Shown here: positions 23,425 through 34,458 of the stretch, piece after piece | Numbering within the stretch: the stretch's first letter is position 1 | Layout of the letters: every line of letters begins with the position of its first letter | Assembly (NCBI GenBank): GCA_000349905.1 | Contig: KB722739.1 | Span: 1,766,192 to 1,830,191, forward strand | Reading direction: 5' to 3' | Origin: Volvariella volvacea V23 | Lineage: Eukaryota > Basidiomycota > Agaricomycetes > Agaricales > Pluteaceae | DNA: 64,000 nt | Notes under the pieces: generated by a model | The model's database searches: none | The model's input: the letters and a program-made list of their open reading frames with translations, nothing else | Told to the model about the DNA's origin: nothing | Made by a program: the position numbers and the translations under genes

Positions 23425-26312
23425 ATGGCCCAACCACTTTATGACGACCAACATCCTCTCGAACAATATCTCAGAGGTGCACTTCAATTTCCGTGGCGTT
23501 CAGCCTCCACTGACCCTCTTTTCGCCCGCAGATGCAGGAGAACTATCGCAATCAATGCCCGGCACCTCATCGGAACTCACGCTCGAACTCGACCCAAATC
23601 CACACCTACAATCAGATGCGCCTGGGGACTATGAAGAAGTGGAGTTGTTGCCTCTGTCTCTTATAAAGCTGTTAGAGGTGCGTGTCAATATCTGAATGGC
23701 GGGCGATTCTCTGGGTCTTGCTATATTGGGACGTCCGGAGGCAAATTCTGATCATGGCAACGCCGCTTGGCGGTCATTTTTTGACACCGACACAGGCACT
23801 ACAGGCTGCAATATCGACCGTACAACCCTCGCGTGTACCCAAATCCTTTATTGAACGCTTCAAATACGATGTCATCTCATCGTCCCTGCTAGCACCCAAT
23901 CTCGCGGTTCCGCAGTCGCGTCGAAGTTCCTGGTCCGCATCAATACCGGGGAAGCTAAAGGGTCATCGTCGGGGCTCCATATCGAGTTCAGAGAGCAGCC
24001 AGTCTCCACCTTCACCTCCTGTAGCCTCTCATGGTCAATATTGGATCCCGTCTTTAGCTTTGATGATTGTTGTAGCTCTTTTCGGTTCCGGGCATCACTT
24101 GATGGCTGCTCTATCAATTGCCGGAAGCCTCGTGATGATTTGCAGACTTGATTATACAAACGACGCCTGCAAAATGGACGTCTCTCCTGTAGGTCTCAAA
24201 GTCCGCGTTTATCCGTTTTACTGAAGCACCTCCAGTGTCTGGACTCTTTAGGTCAACTGATACATGCAAGCGACGTATGGGAATCTGTCGTACAGGAGGC
24301 CCTCGCACATCTCGAAAAAGATGAGAAACGACGGTGAGTATTGGGTGTCCGTTCGTTCCCCCGTCTCACCTCTCTCCTACAGCAAATCGTTTAGTTCCTC
24401 CAAAGCATCTTCGCCCACCAATTCACTCCGACTTACACTTCATTCCACCCTCCATGGTCTTCAGACTCAATGCGATAACGTTCGCCAACTCTTCTCAGCC
24501 CTCGCATCGCCAGTAGAGCTGTCACAGCTCTCCGAAATGTATGCACCTCCCTCACCCATGAGACCCAATGTCGCTTTGCCCGAAGCAAGCCCTCGGCCGC
24601 TCTCCCTACCTCACCGTCACTCGCCTCCGTCAAGCTCGCCACTCTCAAGAGAAGCCAAACGATCAACTTGGGGTGGTGGAACACCTTCTGGTCAACCCTT
24701 CTCCCGTCGGGAACATCATCGATCAGATCTTTCTACCTTATTTGCACCCACACCCCCAATACACCGGCAAAGCACAAGTGCTCCTGTGACCCCGATATCC
24801 TCTAATCATAGTAGTTTAGATCAGGTAGAAGAAGAGGATGATAATGTCAGTGACCAGGACACAAAACTAGAGCCCATCGAAGTGAACCCTGAGTCTTTCG
24901 CGGCTGCGGCATTGGATCTACGTCGAAGACGTAAATCCGCCGGGTTGGAAGCTCTTCATTTGCCATCAGACACACTTTTCACAACACCCACCAGGCCGTC
25001 CCGTTTGTCCCGTACTCCGAATTCTGCCACATCAATACCTTCCGCTTCACGATTCACAACTAACAAGACGTCACGTCACCCTCAATCCCTATCCGCACTA
25101 CATCATGCCCTACAGGGTGCCTTAGCATCGCGGCGCTACACGTGCTCCCATCTGCTTGCCTTGCGTTTCCAAGAAGAAGATGAGAGTTATTGGGAGGATG
25201 TGCGAAGCATGATGGACCTGTTGGCTAGCACATTTTCAGGTGCAACGTCGAGTTTGGCAGAAGCATTGGAGGACGTAGAACGACAAAGAATCATGGACGA
25301 AAATCCAACTCCTAAATTTACCCCACCTAAAATTGATGGTGAAGATATTGACGTTGATGACATGTTCGGAGGTCAGCGACGACCGACACACCTTCAACTC
25401 GGTCAACGAAGAAGTCGGTTATCGGATGAAGTTACTTCATTTGCTCCAACGCTCAGTAATATTTCGAGATTCGCGATACATGTGGATTCGATTTCTACGG
25501 CGTTGGATGATGCAAAAGCTTATCTTCAAGACGTTGTTGACACGCTGAAGGAAGAGGAATTTAGCTCGCCAGCGCGACCGAAAGGAAAGCGAAATAGGGA
25601 ATCGGGCTCATTTTTGGCATACCTGAATGATGGTGAAGATGCAGACGGGGAGGAGCTTGCTGCGGCCGTCGAGGAGCTTCCAAAAGCACTCGAAGTCTAC
25701 GATCGGCTTCGTCGAGAACTCGGGCTGGCATTACGGGAGTGTGAAAGGGGTAGGGAAAGGCTTCTTGAGGTTGTTTATCCTAAACCCAAAATCTTACTGG
25801 ACGACGAGGAAGATTTCTCCGATGAGCTTCCTGGATTTGGGCATGATGCCGCAAGTGATGATTCGGATAAGGCAGTTCCTTCATCACCTACGGAGGAGAG
25901 CCACCGTGCTGGTATCTTGCCTGAGCTTATTGTGGATGCACCGACTGTTGTGGGACATGTGAATGATGTTCCTGCATTGGACGATGCCACGGCACATTTG
26001 TTGCTTACTTCGACGACGGAGCATTTGCCACCGCCAGGGGTTGATCAGGTGTATGAAGCCGATGCCGGGAGCGTTGGAGTGTTCACGAGGGAAAGATCGA
26101 AGCTGTCTAGGGAAGAGAGAATCAAGTTGGCGAAGGCGAGAAGGGAAAGTGCAGCCCTGGGCCGTGTTGCTTCTGATAGTCCGTCATCCTCGAGTGGTGG
26201 CAGTATCGAAAAGTGGGGGCCTGGTGGGGACGTCGTTCAGGAGTTGAAGGACGTGATATGGAAGGTGGGAGAGAAAAAGAGGAAGATGGCTGAAGTTGCT
26301 GTCTCGATGTGA
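23425..26312 (+). CDS. Vezatin/Inp2-like myosin-binding membrane protein
   Basis: Five exons (23425-23476, 23532-23677, 23796-24179, 24236-24333, 24383-26312) join to about 869 aa. The start MAQPLYDDQHPLEQYLR is followed by an acidic segment, ALQAAISTVQPSRVPKSFIE, and a hydrophobic hairpin (YWIPSLALMIVVALFGSGHH, LMAALSIAGSLVMI) around residues 165-195. Then CLDSLGQLIHASDVWESVVQ and EALAHLEKDEKRR give the heptad-like helix seen in the vezatin/Inp2 family (myosin-binding motif, PF12632). The long C-terminal half is Ser/Pro-rich then acidic and ends in a coiled-coil-like stretch (VVQELKDVIWKVGEKKRKM). In yeast, Inp2 is the peroxisomal receptor for myosin V during inheritance; a similar organelle-transport role is inferred. 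The family call rests on layout and the DxWES motif; I could not run a profile search. The last exon is unusually long (1.9 kb). Confidence 0.7.
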
Positions 26313-27198
26313 GGAGTGTTGGTGTTAATTGTTCCTAGATCTCGCCGTTGGGGCGAGCTGAGTGCGGAGTGCGTGCTGCTGGTTGGTGGCCTGTCGTAAG
26401 TGATGGCAGGCACCGTCTTTCCATTGAAGGGTGGAATCGAAGGAGAACATGTGTTTGTCCAGACTGTCATTGTTAACACGTAGCAATGGCGTCTCAACTC
26501 AACCCCCCTCCCATCTATCTATCCCTCTATATATGTCATATATCTCTGGTTTTTTTCGCCTCTCAACACACACACTCACTCGTACAGCGCATTCGTTTCA
26601 CGTTATGTCACCATATCTTACGACCTCTATTTATACTTTCATCATATGATCCCTCCTCCCCGTTCACTTTTATCTTTTCACGAGATTACATTCATTATTT
26701 CCACATCACCCATCTTCCTCCTTTCGCTCTTAGCCATTTATTGTAATTGTTGTGCAAGGCAGGAGGTCACACCACACTGCGTTGACCTCATCACGAAATT
26801 CGACTCTCCCAGCGTCCGTCGCTGGGATTGTGCATTGCTGCAGTGTTGGAAAATTGGGACCTGCAGTTCAACCTATCTTGGAAATGCACTTTTTTTTTGC
26901 ATAGCATACCCCTCTCCCGCCGCTCTACGGCCATGACCAGTTCTCTTTCTTCGTTTGACGCTTCGACTCGAATACGTTTGGTAGAGTTGCTTTATCTGTG
27001 ATAGAGTCTACATTCATCTCGAAGTTATCGTAATTACGTATAGTATCTTGGTATATCTGCAATTTATGTTGCTTGAACGTTTAATTCCGTATGGCGAGAA
27101 TAGAGGAAGAAAGCTATTTAATTATAATATACACTATATACATCTTCAGCACATAACAAAGGACTCAACGTGGTTAAAGTAAACTACACCAACAAATT
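26313..27198. other. Convergent 3' flanks
   Basis: This lies between the stop of the plus gene at 26312 and the stop of the minus gene at 27199. AT-rich tracts (26450-26750, 27000-27170) fit two facing 3' UTRs. Nothing else was seen. Confidence 0.5.
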
Positions 27199-28427
27199 CT
27201 ACCTCCTCTCCGACTGAGTTGTCGGTACCACGAATACGACAGTTTGAGGCACGCTCCCGCTATCACTGGGTGTCGCCGTCCCCGATCCCGATCCCGATTC
27301 TGAAGCAGACCCAGACCCAGATGAAGACGCTGTCGAACCAGCGCTACTACCGGCAGAAGGTTGTTCAGCAACGATATGCTGGGCTACGTCTTGGGCATCG
27401 ACTGGGGCCTGAGTGTTGTTACTTCCGCTGTCTGAGGACGAGGATGAGGATGCTGAAGAAGCTGACGCCTTGGACTGTGAAGAGGATGTAGCATCGCTAG
27501 TTGCTGGGGGCGGAGAGGATTGACCACCAGGGAGGGGGACAAAAGGGATGCCTGTAAGGGGAGTAGTGCCACCAGCACCAACAGGTGGGGAAACAGGAAG
27601 GGAAGGAGCGCCACCAGGAAGAGCAGTGGCACTCGGGGCTTCTTTGGAACCGAGAGGGTTTATGTCTTCCACCCTACTTGTATGAGCTTCTCCACTGCTG
27701 GTGGAAATGCTGGATCCCGAGAGCGGAGTAGGGGTTACTTCAGCGGCGGCAACAGATCCACTGGATGAGGTGGGTGTCGAATAGACGGTAGTGGTGACAG
27801 TTACTGTCGTTGGTGTACAGCCCTCGCCACTAGAGGACGAGTCCGATCCTGATGGGACGTATTGAATTGGTACAGAGCCATTTACCCCGTCGTTGGGAGT
27901 AGAGTCGGCTGAAGATGAGGAGGAGGAACTAGAGGACCCAGAGGCCGAAGAAGAACTAGAGCCGCTAGTAGCAGTTCCACCTGTGCTTTCTTGACGTATA
28001 AAAAGACCGTCCCCTGTCCTCCGGTGTTGTACTTGAATGGACCGGGCAAAGATTGGTCGACCCTATTGTTGGTGAGTATCAATATGGAATCGTAGCAGGG
28101 TGGCTGAGCAGTAGGGGCCTAGCTTACAACTTTACGAAAACCCTTTCCACTCCTCTTTGGGTGAGAGCCGGGCTTGCGATGGCCGCGACTGTGGTTATGG
28201 TTATGTTCGTGCTTGTGTTCGTGCTTGTGGTCATGGTGTTTGCTTGGCATGGCGTATGTCCTCTGAAGTTCTGGAAGGTGGAACCGTGGCAGAGGTTCGC
28301 TCCATCCAAAGGAATGACGAGCATGGAGAGCGCTGGACCGAATGGGTGAACCAGTAACAGAGAGGGGGACAAGTGTGCATGCAGCGGCGGCGGCGATCAT
28401 AGTAATTCGGGCTGGGGATGAGACCAT
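27199..28427 (-). CDS. Secreted His-rich, Ser/Thr-rich protein
   Basis: Two exons (28427-28128 and 28062-27199), in phase, encode 387 aa. The N-terminus MVSSPARITMIAAAAACTLV plus PLSVTGSPIRSS is a good signal peptide. A histidine block (KHHDHKHEHKHEHNHNH) follows around residues 65-81, then RGHRKPGSHPKRSGKG. The rest is Ser/Thr/Gly/Pro low complexity with one interspersed piece, CTPTTVTVTTTVYSTPTSS, and ends VVFVVPTTQSERR. There is no clear C-terminal membrane helix or GPI signal, so it is probably released or wall-bound. The His block could chelate Zn, Cu or Ni, which is inference. An in-frame ATG 240 bp upstream (28667) is less likely because it would bury the signal peptide. The gene is divergent from the membrane protein at 29213 and may share its promoter. 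Confidence 0.75.
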
Positions 28428-29212
28428 ATTGAAAAATTGCACTGAAGAAGCTAGGCTGTCGATGAATGAACGTGAATCGTTATAGTCTGTGTGGTCGTAG
28501 CAGGTCGTAAAAATGGACGAAGCCAGTCGTGAAGAAATATAATAATTGTTGAGATGATCACCAGGACCAAAGGTGAATGTGGTGGTAGAACAAAGAGATG
28601 GAGAAAGGGGCATTTGAGGGGAATGCGATTGATAAACCACGGGAGGCTGACTAGTTCCCTCAGACATTGTGAGGCACCTTGGTCAACGGGCCAAGGGGCC
28701 TTGTAAAAAGTGTCAGAAAACCACGGCCTGTAAAAGAATGCTTCTTAGGATTATTGGGTGCACTTGCTCACCTCGATCCTTGTTTGACGCGACAGCATAT
28801 CCATGTTGTGATAATTAGACACATCGCTGCAAACCTGCCAAGACAGGGATCAGCGGCTGACCCTGTGGATCAGGACGCGTCCAGAGCTCGTTTCTGCCCA
28901 CTTTTCTGCTGCTTTGAGTACATACGACAGCAAAAATGTCAATCTGTATTACGAGGACACACAGAATCCCGGAAAAACGCGTGGTGGGGTGGATTTGAAG
29001 TGATGGCAACCAGCACAACTCCAAATGAAGGGTTGTGACAACCGTGACCCAAACTTTCTCTCACTATCCTTGCTTTCTCTCATCACTTTCTCTTCCCCGA
29101 CGAACACTGGGACTCCCTCCCAGCTGACAACGACCGCCCCGTCTCCCCATATTTTCTTCACGTTCCTTACCTTTCGCTCCTTTCTCAGTTCCATCAATAA
29201 GACCCCACTACA
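28428..29212. promoter_or_regulatory. Divergent intergenic promoter region
   Basis: 785 bp separate the start codons of the His-rich secreted protein (minus) and the Ser-rich membrane protein (plus). 29040-29212 is C/T-rich on plus directly before the ATG at 29213, a typical fungal leader. No TATA element was identified with confidence. Confidence 0.45.
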
Positions 29213-31487
29213 ATGACAGCCTCCCAGAACCATCGCGTCGCCCTTAATGCCCGTCGTTTATCCAAAAAGCACGTTGGGTTGAGTCGAATGGAGGCTCGTC
29301 AGATACCACCAGTCATCGATTTGCCGATTCCGACTGGCGCAGACGACGACGATGAGGATTTACCCTTCCCAGGCGTCGGTTAGTACTTGGACGTTGGGAC
29401 CTGCTTCCCACCAAGTCTGTAGTTCGATCCTGGCCCTCTGAACTGACCAATTCCCACAGTTCCTGGACCTCAGTTCACCAGGCCCACTTCGTCTTCGAGC
29501 TCTACGTCTGCTACTTCACCTTCAGCAACCCCCTCTGCTTCAGTCACTGAAAGCGAAGAGACCTCAGCAGAGCCTTCGCGCTCTTCCGAATCTTCTTCCA
29601 GTGAATCAGCTACCGAACCAAGAGAATCTCAATCAAATACTTCAGCCCCTCCTGCTCAAGATACTCCTCAAGATACTGATCAAAATAGCGATCAAGATAC
29701 TGAAGCTGGAGCGCCGACGGTGAGTTACCAAAGGAGCATATGTATTGTCAACCATTAAACACTAGTCAAGCCTACTCCACCTCCCTCGCGTCCACCGACT
29801 TTTGTCACACGCACCAGCACAGAGGAACTTCCAACCGGTAGCAGCATTTCCCAGGGATCTGAGGACGATGAAGGTGGTTCCAATGCAGGTCCTATAGTCG
29901 GTGGTATCCTTGCCGCGGTACTCGGCATCGCTGCGCTCATATTTGTCTTCCGTTTCATGACGGTACGTCCTACTACTCTGAGCCCTTCCTTTGTTGTTCA
30001 AATCTCTTCTCCGATTGTAGCGACGGAGGAAGAGACGCGACGAGATTCAAAACCCCTTCGACCCTAAGGAATTCCGTCGTTCGGCGGTCATGGTACACGA
30101 TCAACCCGGAGGCAGCGAGACCATGGAGCGCGGGATTACTCCACGTCCCCCATCTGTAATTGAAAGGAAATTGGCATCACCAGCCCCAGCATATGGTCCA
30201 CAAAGCGGCACCTACCCTCAGTCCACCTATACCCCCTTCAGTGATGCCCAAATGCAATACGGACAAGTGCCGCCAGATTATATTGGACAACAAGTCTATG
30301 CAGTGCCTCCTCAGCCTCAATACGGTAATTATAATCAGATGATGACCCAATCTCCTCAGGCTGTCACCTTTCCTGTCAACAATCCTTACGGAGCTCCTGC
30401 ATTCTCTCCTCTTCCATCTCCAACGTCCACTATGGTTCCAGCATATGACTCTGTCTATAAACACAACTCTCAGGCTGGCGAGAAGCACAACTCTGGGGTC
30501 ACCCTCATAAGACAGGGATCAGTAACTTCGTCTCATCCATCAATCATTACTCGACGGACATCTGTGATTGCGAATACACAAAATCAACAGGACAACACCG
30601 TTCAATATGCTAATTTATCAAGAGCGTCAGCCGCACCCATGCCTACGCCTGTCATTGAGGAAGAGCCTATCGACCCGACTCGCTCAAGTGTAACACCATT
30701 CCAGGAGGCTCAATACGTCGAGATCTCAAAGAAATTGAACACGGAACCTCCTGCTGGGCTGAACACTCCTGCTGCTGAACAAATCTTAGCAACTATGAAG
30801 GTGAAGAGCCAACCTGCAAACGATCCCGCTGCCGTCGACGAGGAACTCCCACCTCCACCCATGCTTAAGGACTCCAGAGACACTGAATCTCCCTTCGCTG
30901 ACCCTTCCGCATCAATTGCGAGTAGACACGCCTCCATAGTTGAGTTCCCAGTCCCTCCTCCAATGGTGAATCATGCGCGCGTCAACTCAAACCCGCCTAT
31001 CCTTCCCGAGATCTCTGTCCAACCTAGGGACTCCGGCTACGACTTCCCTACCTCAATATTTGAGGGCACACCCACTTCTACACCTCTCGGTCGCGCGTTC
31101 CCCAGTGGCGTCAGCGGTACACTCGGAGCTGGAGGGTTAGGGGCATCGACGACTACTTTGGGTAAATTCCCGATCACACCCAGCCCGTTGGCGACCAGCT
31201 TCACTATTCCCTCTCCCCCGGTAGGAAAAGCAACCTTTGCGGAAGCAATCACGACAGGGCCACCTACTCCCACTGCTGTCTCGATGACTCCGGCTACGCC
31301 CACTACGCCCTCTACTCCACTAACCCCCGCTATTGTTGTTGATAACAGTGCAGTAAAGACTGCATCAGTTGCTAAACCAGCTACTGTTCCTGCCCCTGCC
31401 CCTGCACCCGCCTCCGCCCCCACTCCTGCTAACATTAAGAGGCCAGATACGGTGTATGATCCCGAGGATGCATATGGTGGTATTTAA
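29213..31487 (+). CDS. Ser-rich single-pass membrane protein with C-terminal DAYGGI tag (second copy of the plan)
   Basis: Four exons (29213-29378, 29460-29719, 29771-29962, 30021-31487), all in phase, give 694 aa. N-terminus MTASQNHRVALNARRLSKKH, then RMEARQIPPVIDLPIPTGAD and an acidic patch; a Ser/Thr/Glu-rich ectodomain with QDTPQDTDQNSDQDT repeats; a Pro-rich stalk; the membrane helix GGSNAGPIVGGILAAVLG plus IAALIFVFRFM; the stop-transfer RRRKRRDEIQ; and a long Pro/Ser/Thr/Tyr-rich cytosolic tail of about 480 residues ending TVYDPEDAYGGI. Features shared with the gene at 16034-17449 are the M-x-ARQ...DLP start, the G-rich helix entry, the polybasic border and the last six residues. The tail has many Ser/Thr-Pro sites. 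Function is unknown; a surface sensor or adaptor-binding role is inferred from the layout. No signal peptide is evident, so insertion probably uses the helix itself. Confidence 0.87.
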
Positions 31488-32300
31488 TTGAATGGTGATG
31501 CGGAGAGAATGAATGTATTCTGCCTGTGCCGGCTCCTCTGAACGTTGAAATTCCCAAGTTGCTGGCCGCTTGTTTATATCCTTTTGTGTTTACCCCTCAA
31601 TTGTGGCTGGGCCAGTGACTTATTATCAGAGCGAGCGGGTGGTAAGGCTGGAATCTCTCCACCCTTCTCCCTCATTGGACCGATATTGTTTATCTGTATA
31701 TATGTTTATCTGTTCTCTCTCCTTTTTATCTCCTTTTTATAATCCATCACGTTGACCGAGCTCCCCATTCTTTTGTATGTTTGTTGGATTGTATTCGCCT
31801 TTTCATACATCACCGTGTTGGCTGTGGGCGGAGCTGAGGCATGCTTATATAGACCTGTGGTGGACTTCACCGCATGATCCACTTTGACTTCGCGACCTAT
31901 TATACATGGTGTGGATGCCCCACCAATCCCTTTTGTTGATTACTACCTTCTTCTAACCTTGCCAGTGGCAATGCTAGCGTTTTGAACAAAATTATGACTT
32001 TCGCTTTTTGATGATCGCGAGTTCTTGTATGACCACTCTGTTGTTTTACCTATCTTTATCGTTCAATTACTGTTCCCTCCATTTACGGCTTGTTTTGATG
32101 TCCCTTCGTTGTTTTCATGACTAGCCATACTTTTTTCCCCCTTTGCTTCGACATTCTGAGCTAGTTACAGGATACCTGTTATGATTTATACCAGATTACG
32201 AGGTCCGGAACCTTGGTTATCGATATTTTATTATACCCCTTCTCATATCATTTATTTTAACGAAAGACTGAAGTTTGTTCGATTTCGACGTGTTGTAAAT
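31488..32300. other. 3' flank, no gene
   Basis: T-rich sequence following the stop at 31487, with several AT-rich stretches typical of a fungal 3' UTR and spacer. No ORF of interest was seen. Similarity to the F-box locus begins near 32305. Confidence 0.5.
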
Positions 32301-32304
32301 ACGA

Positions 32305-32845
32305 TATACAGTACACAAAGTACTCTACTGTCACTCCTTACTGCCACTTTATAATTCGCCTAAACGACTCGACACCACCACCTTGGAGTACTTGGTTCGT
32401 CCTGGAACCAAGCTATGGATTATAATCGTTAGTACGCCGTAATAACCAATATAATGTGAATATTACCCTAATAAACCACTAAGCTAGCCTAATATCCTAT
32501 ATAAGGGATGTTAGCATCTGCATAGTTCACTGACATTGTAATCATAACAACTCCTTCAAATCTTAATCGCTCTCTGCTAGTACACATGATCTTTCACAAC
32601 TACCACCACAATGGACAAAAGTGGGAATTTTGCAAGCCGGTTCACCACCTTGACACCCCTTATTCTGAAGAAATCTGGAAGCTGCCTCTGATCAATCAAT
32701 CTTGATGTACTTCACCCCCTCATACATCTGGGCTACCATATAATCAGCTCTCAGCTAGACAATGTCTCTGGTTGCACCATGGAGTTATAGTGCCAATGTG
32801 AGCATAGTCAGTCTTTCATATAGATTCATCAGATTATTAAAAGAA
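32305..32845 (-). pseudogene. Truncated relic of the neighbouring F-box gene (3' part)
   Basis: The plus-strand sequence at about 32538-32845 matches 34483-34797 (3' part of the F-box gene, minus) over about 300 bp with many substitutions. Shared blocks include CAACTCCTTCAA, ATCGCTCTCTGCTAG, CACTTCACCCCCTCATACAT and TATCAGATTATTA. The match continues past the gene's 3' end (TACAGTACACAA, then TGTCACTC and CTGCCACT) but is interrupted by about 140 bp of AT-rich sequence at 32400-32538 that is absent from the intact copy. The reading frame is broken. Only the coding 3' end is kept (roughly the last 100 codons), so it is a pseudogene. Confidence 0.8.
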
Positions 32846-33115
32846 CTTGACATTCTTGAACAAGGTACTGAAATAAGGGTTTTATAACAGCTTGAACTAT
32901 AAAGTTCGAGGCCACGAAAATTGAGGATGCAACTAAACTAGGGAAGAACGCGAGGGAACGACGGTGTGAGGGAGGGTATAAAGCAGCTTGCAGCAAGCTT
33001 CCGTAAGGATGCTTTAGTGAAGTCATTAAGATGCGTGGTGTACTGAATGCGGTTACCCGCCTTACTCAACAGAAACAGTTGTGAAAACAGAGCATCTGTC
33101 ATGACGGAGCTCAAT

Positions 33116-34410
33116 CTATGTACCTGATGTTTGCTGCTCCATGCGATGATCAAAAAGTCGATCAGCTAGAGCTAGTTCAAAATGTCGCCTCCCTTCCAAA
33201 GTCCCCCAAATCGCCGGGTTCGACATGTTAAACGACCCTTCACCGAAAGCGTTATCATAGTCCTCGTAGGTCCATTCTGGATCAACCCCCGCACCCTTCA
33301 TATGCTTGAAAAGTCCTTGCATGAAGTGATCAGTGAATAACTCGTCCAGAGGCCGAAGACTCGGGTCTTGAATATGCTCTAGGTGAAGATACCGGCCGTT
33401 GATATCGTCATTGCCATTAGTGAATGCAGTAATTCGATAATTATTCTGTGGCAACAATCGCTATCAGCAATGAACACAAACATTCTCAGGCTAAAATCGA
33501 TCGTACGTCCGGATTGACTCCAAATTCATAATTATCCCATGCATCGTGAAGGTCACTTCGAAGTGTAATTGTGTTCTGGATGGAGTCGATCTTTGATGAA
33601 CCCCCCAAAACGGCTTCCTCCGCTGGATCAGTAATCTTGTCACGATAACCCTTGCGTATCCACTATAGTGATGTCAGTCTTAGCTCTCAGAACGAAGCCA
33701 ATGGTAGCTAAGATGCTCACTTCTACGTCATGTGCACGAGGGAATATATGCGCCACTTTCAGGCGACTGTATGTCTGCGTTTGTTGGCCAGTAATCAAGC
33801 ATTTTCCATCCCTGTTGCGTGTTCGTGTACGATAATGGGATTCCTAAAGGCAGAATTAAATCAGTCAAATCACCATAGACAACTACTCGAGACAGACTCA
33901 CACGGACAGGGGTGTTTGAGTGCGTAGGAATCCGATTCCGAGTGCGAATCGCCACCAGTCCGACACGAGTTGCTTCACCAGCTTGAAATTGAGTAGTTCT
34001 TAGTTGAAGATCTCGAGAGGTTATCTTGTCACGTACAAGTGGAGAGTAAGACATAATGACCGGGTTGCACAACGCCAGAACTAGGAGGACATTCTGCACC
34101 TCGTTGCTGCTGTTCTGAATCGTATTGAAAGATCGCCCACTCAGTTGTGGTAACGATAAACGCAGTGATATATCTATAAAACTCATCCCATTGGAGTGTC
34201 CCGTATTGCCAAAATCCTGCCAGTGAGCGTGTTAACACATCGCAATGAAGTAACCGATGAAAGAGGTGGACCTGCTATAACATTTCCATCAGCGTCAAAT
34301 ACCTCGACATTACGTCTCGGCAAACGCGGGGGACCAGCGTCCATTGGGTTCAAGAGGTTCAAGCGAATTCGGGTTATGGCCTTGGATAGTGCGCTGATTG
34401 CCGGTACCAT
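33116..34410 (-). CDS. HNH nuclease-domain protein
   Basis: Minus-strand exons encode a fungal HNH-domain protein. The N-terminal block contains DAGPPRLPRRNVEVFDADGN, typical of this family, then a variable region including WQYGTLQWDEFYRYITAF and EWAIFQYD. The nuclease core reads RTRNRDGKCLITGQQ, then LKVAHIFPRAHDVEW, then IDSIQNTITLRSDLHDAWD; His (AHIFP), Asn (SIQN) and His (DLHDAWD) give the HNH triad. The C-terminal part ends RRHFELALADRLFDH. Good GT-AG introns separate the core exons (33661-33718 and 33455-33510 approximately). The cellular role of such fungal proteins is not known; they are frequent, often lineage-expanded and may be former mobile-element or restriction-like domains. The start is uncertain: 34410 (MVPAIS) is preferred because 34425-34455 is also found beside the F-box relic, hence probably 3' flank. 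The ATG at 34440 is the alternative. Confidence 0.82.
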
Positions 34411-34458
34411 TTCCCACACAGGTGTCAATACAGTACACAATTGTCACTCTTGCTGCCA

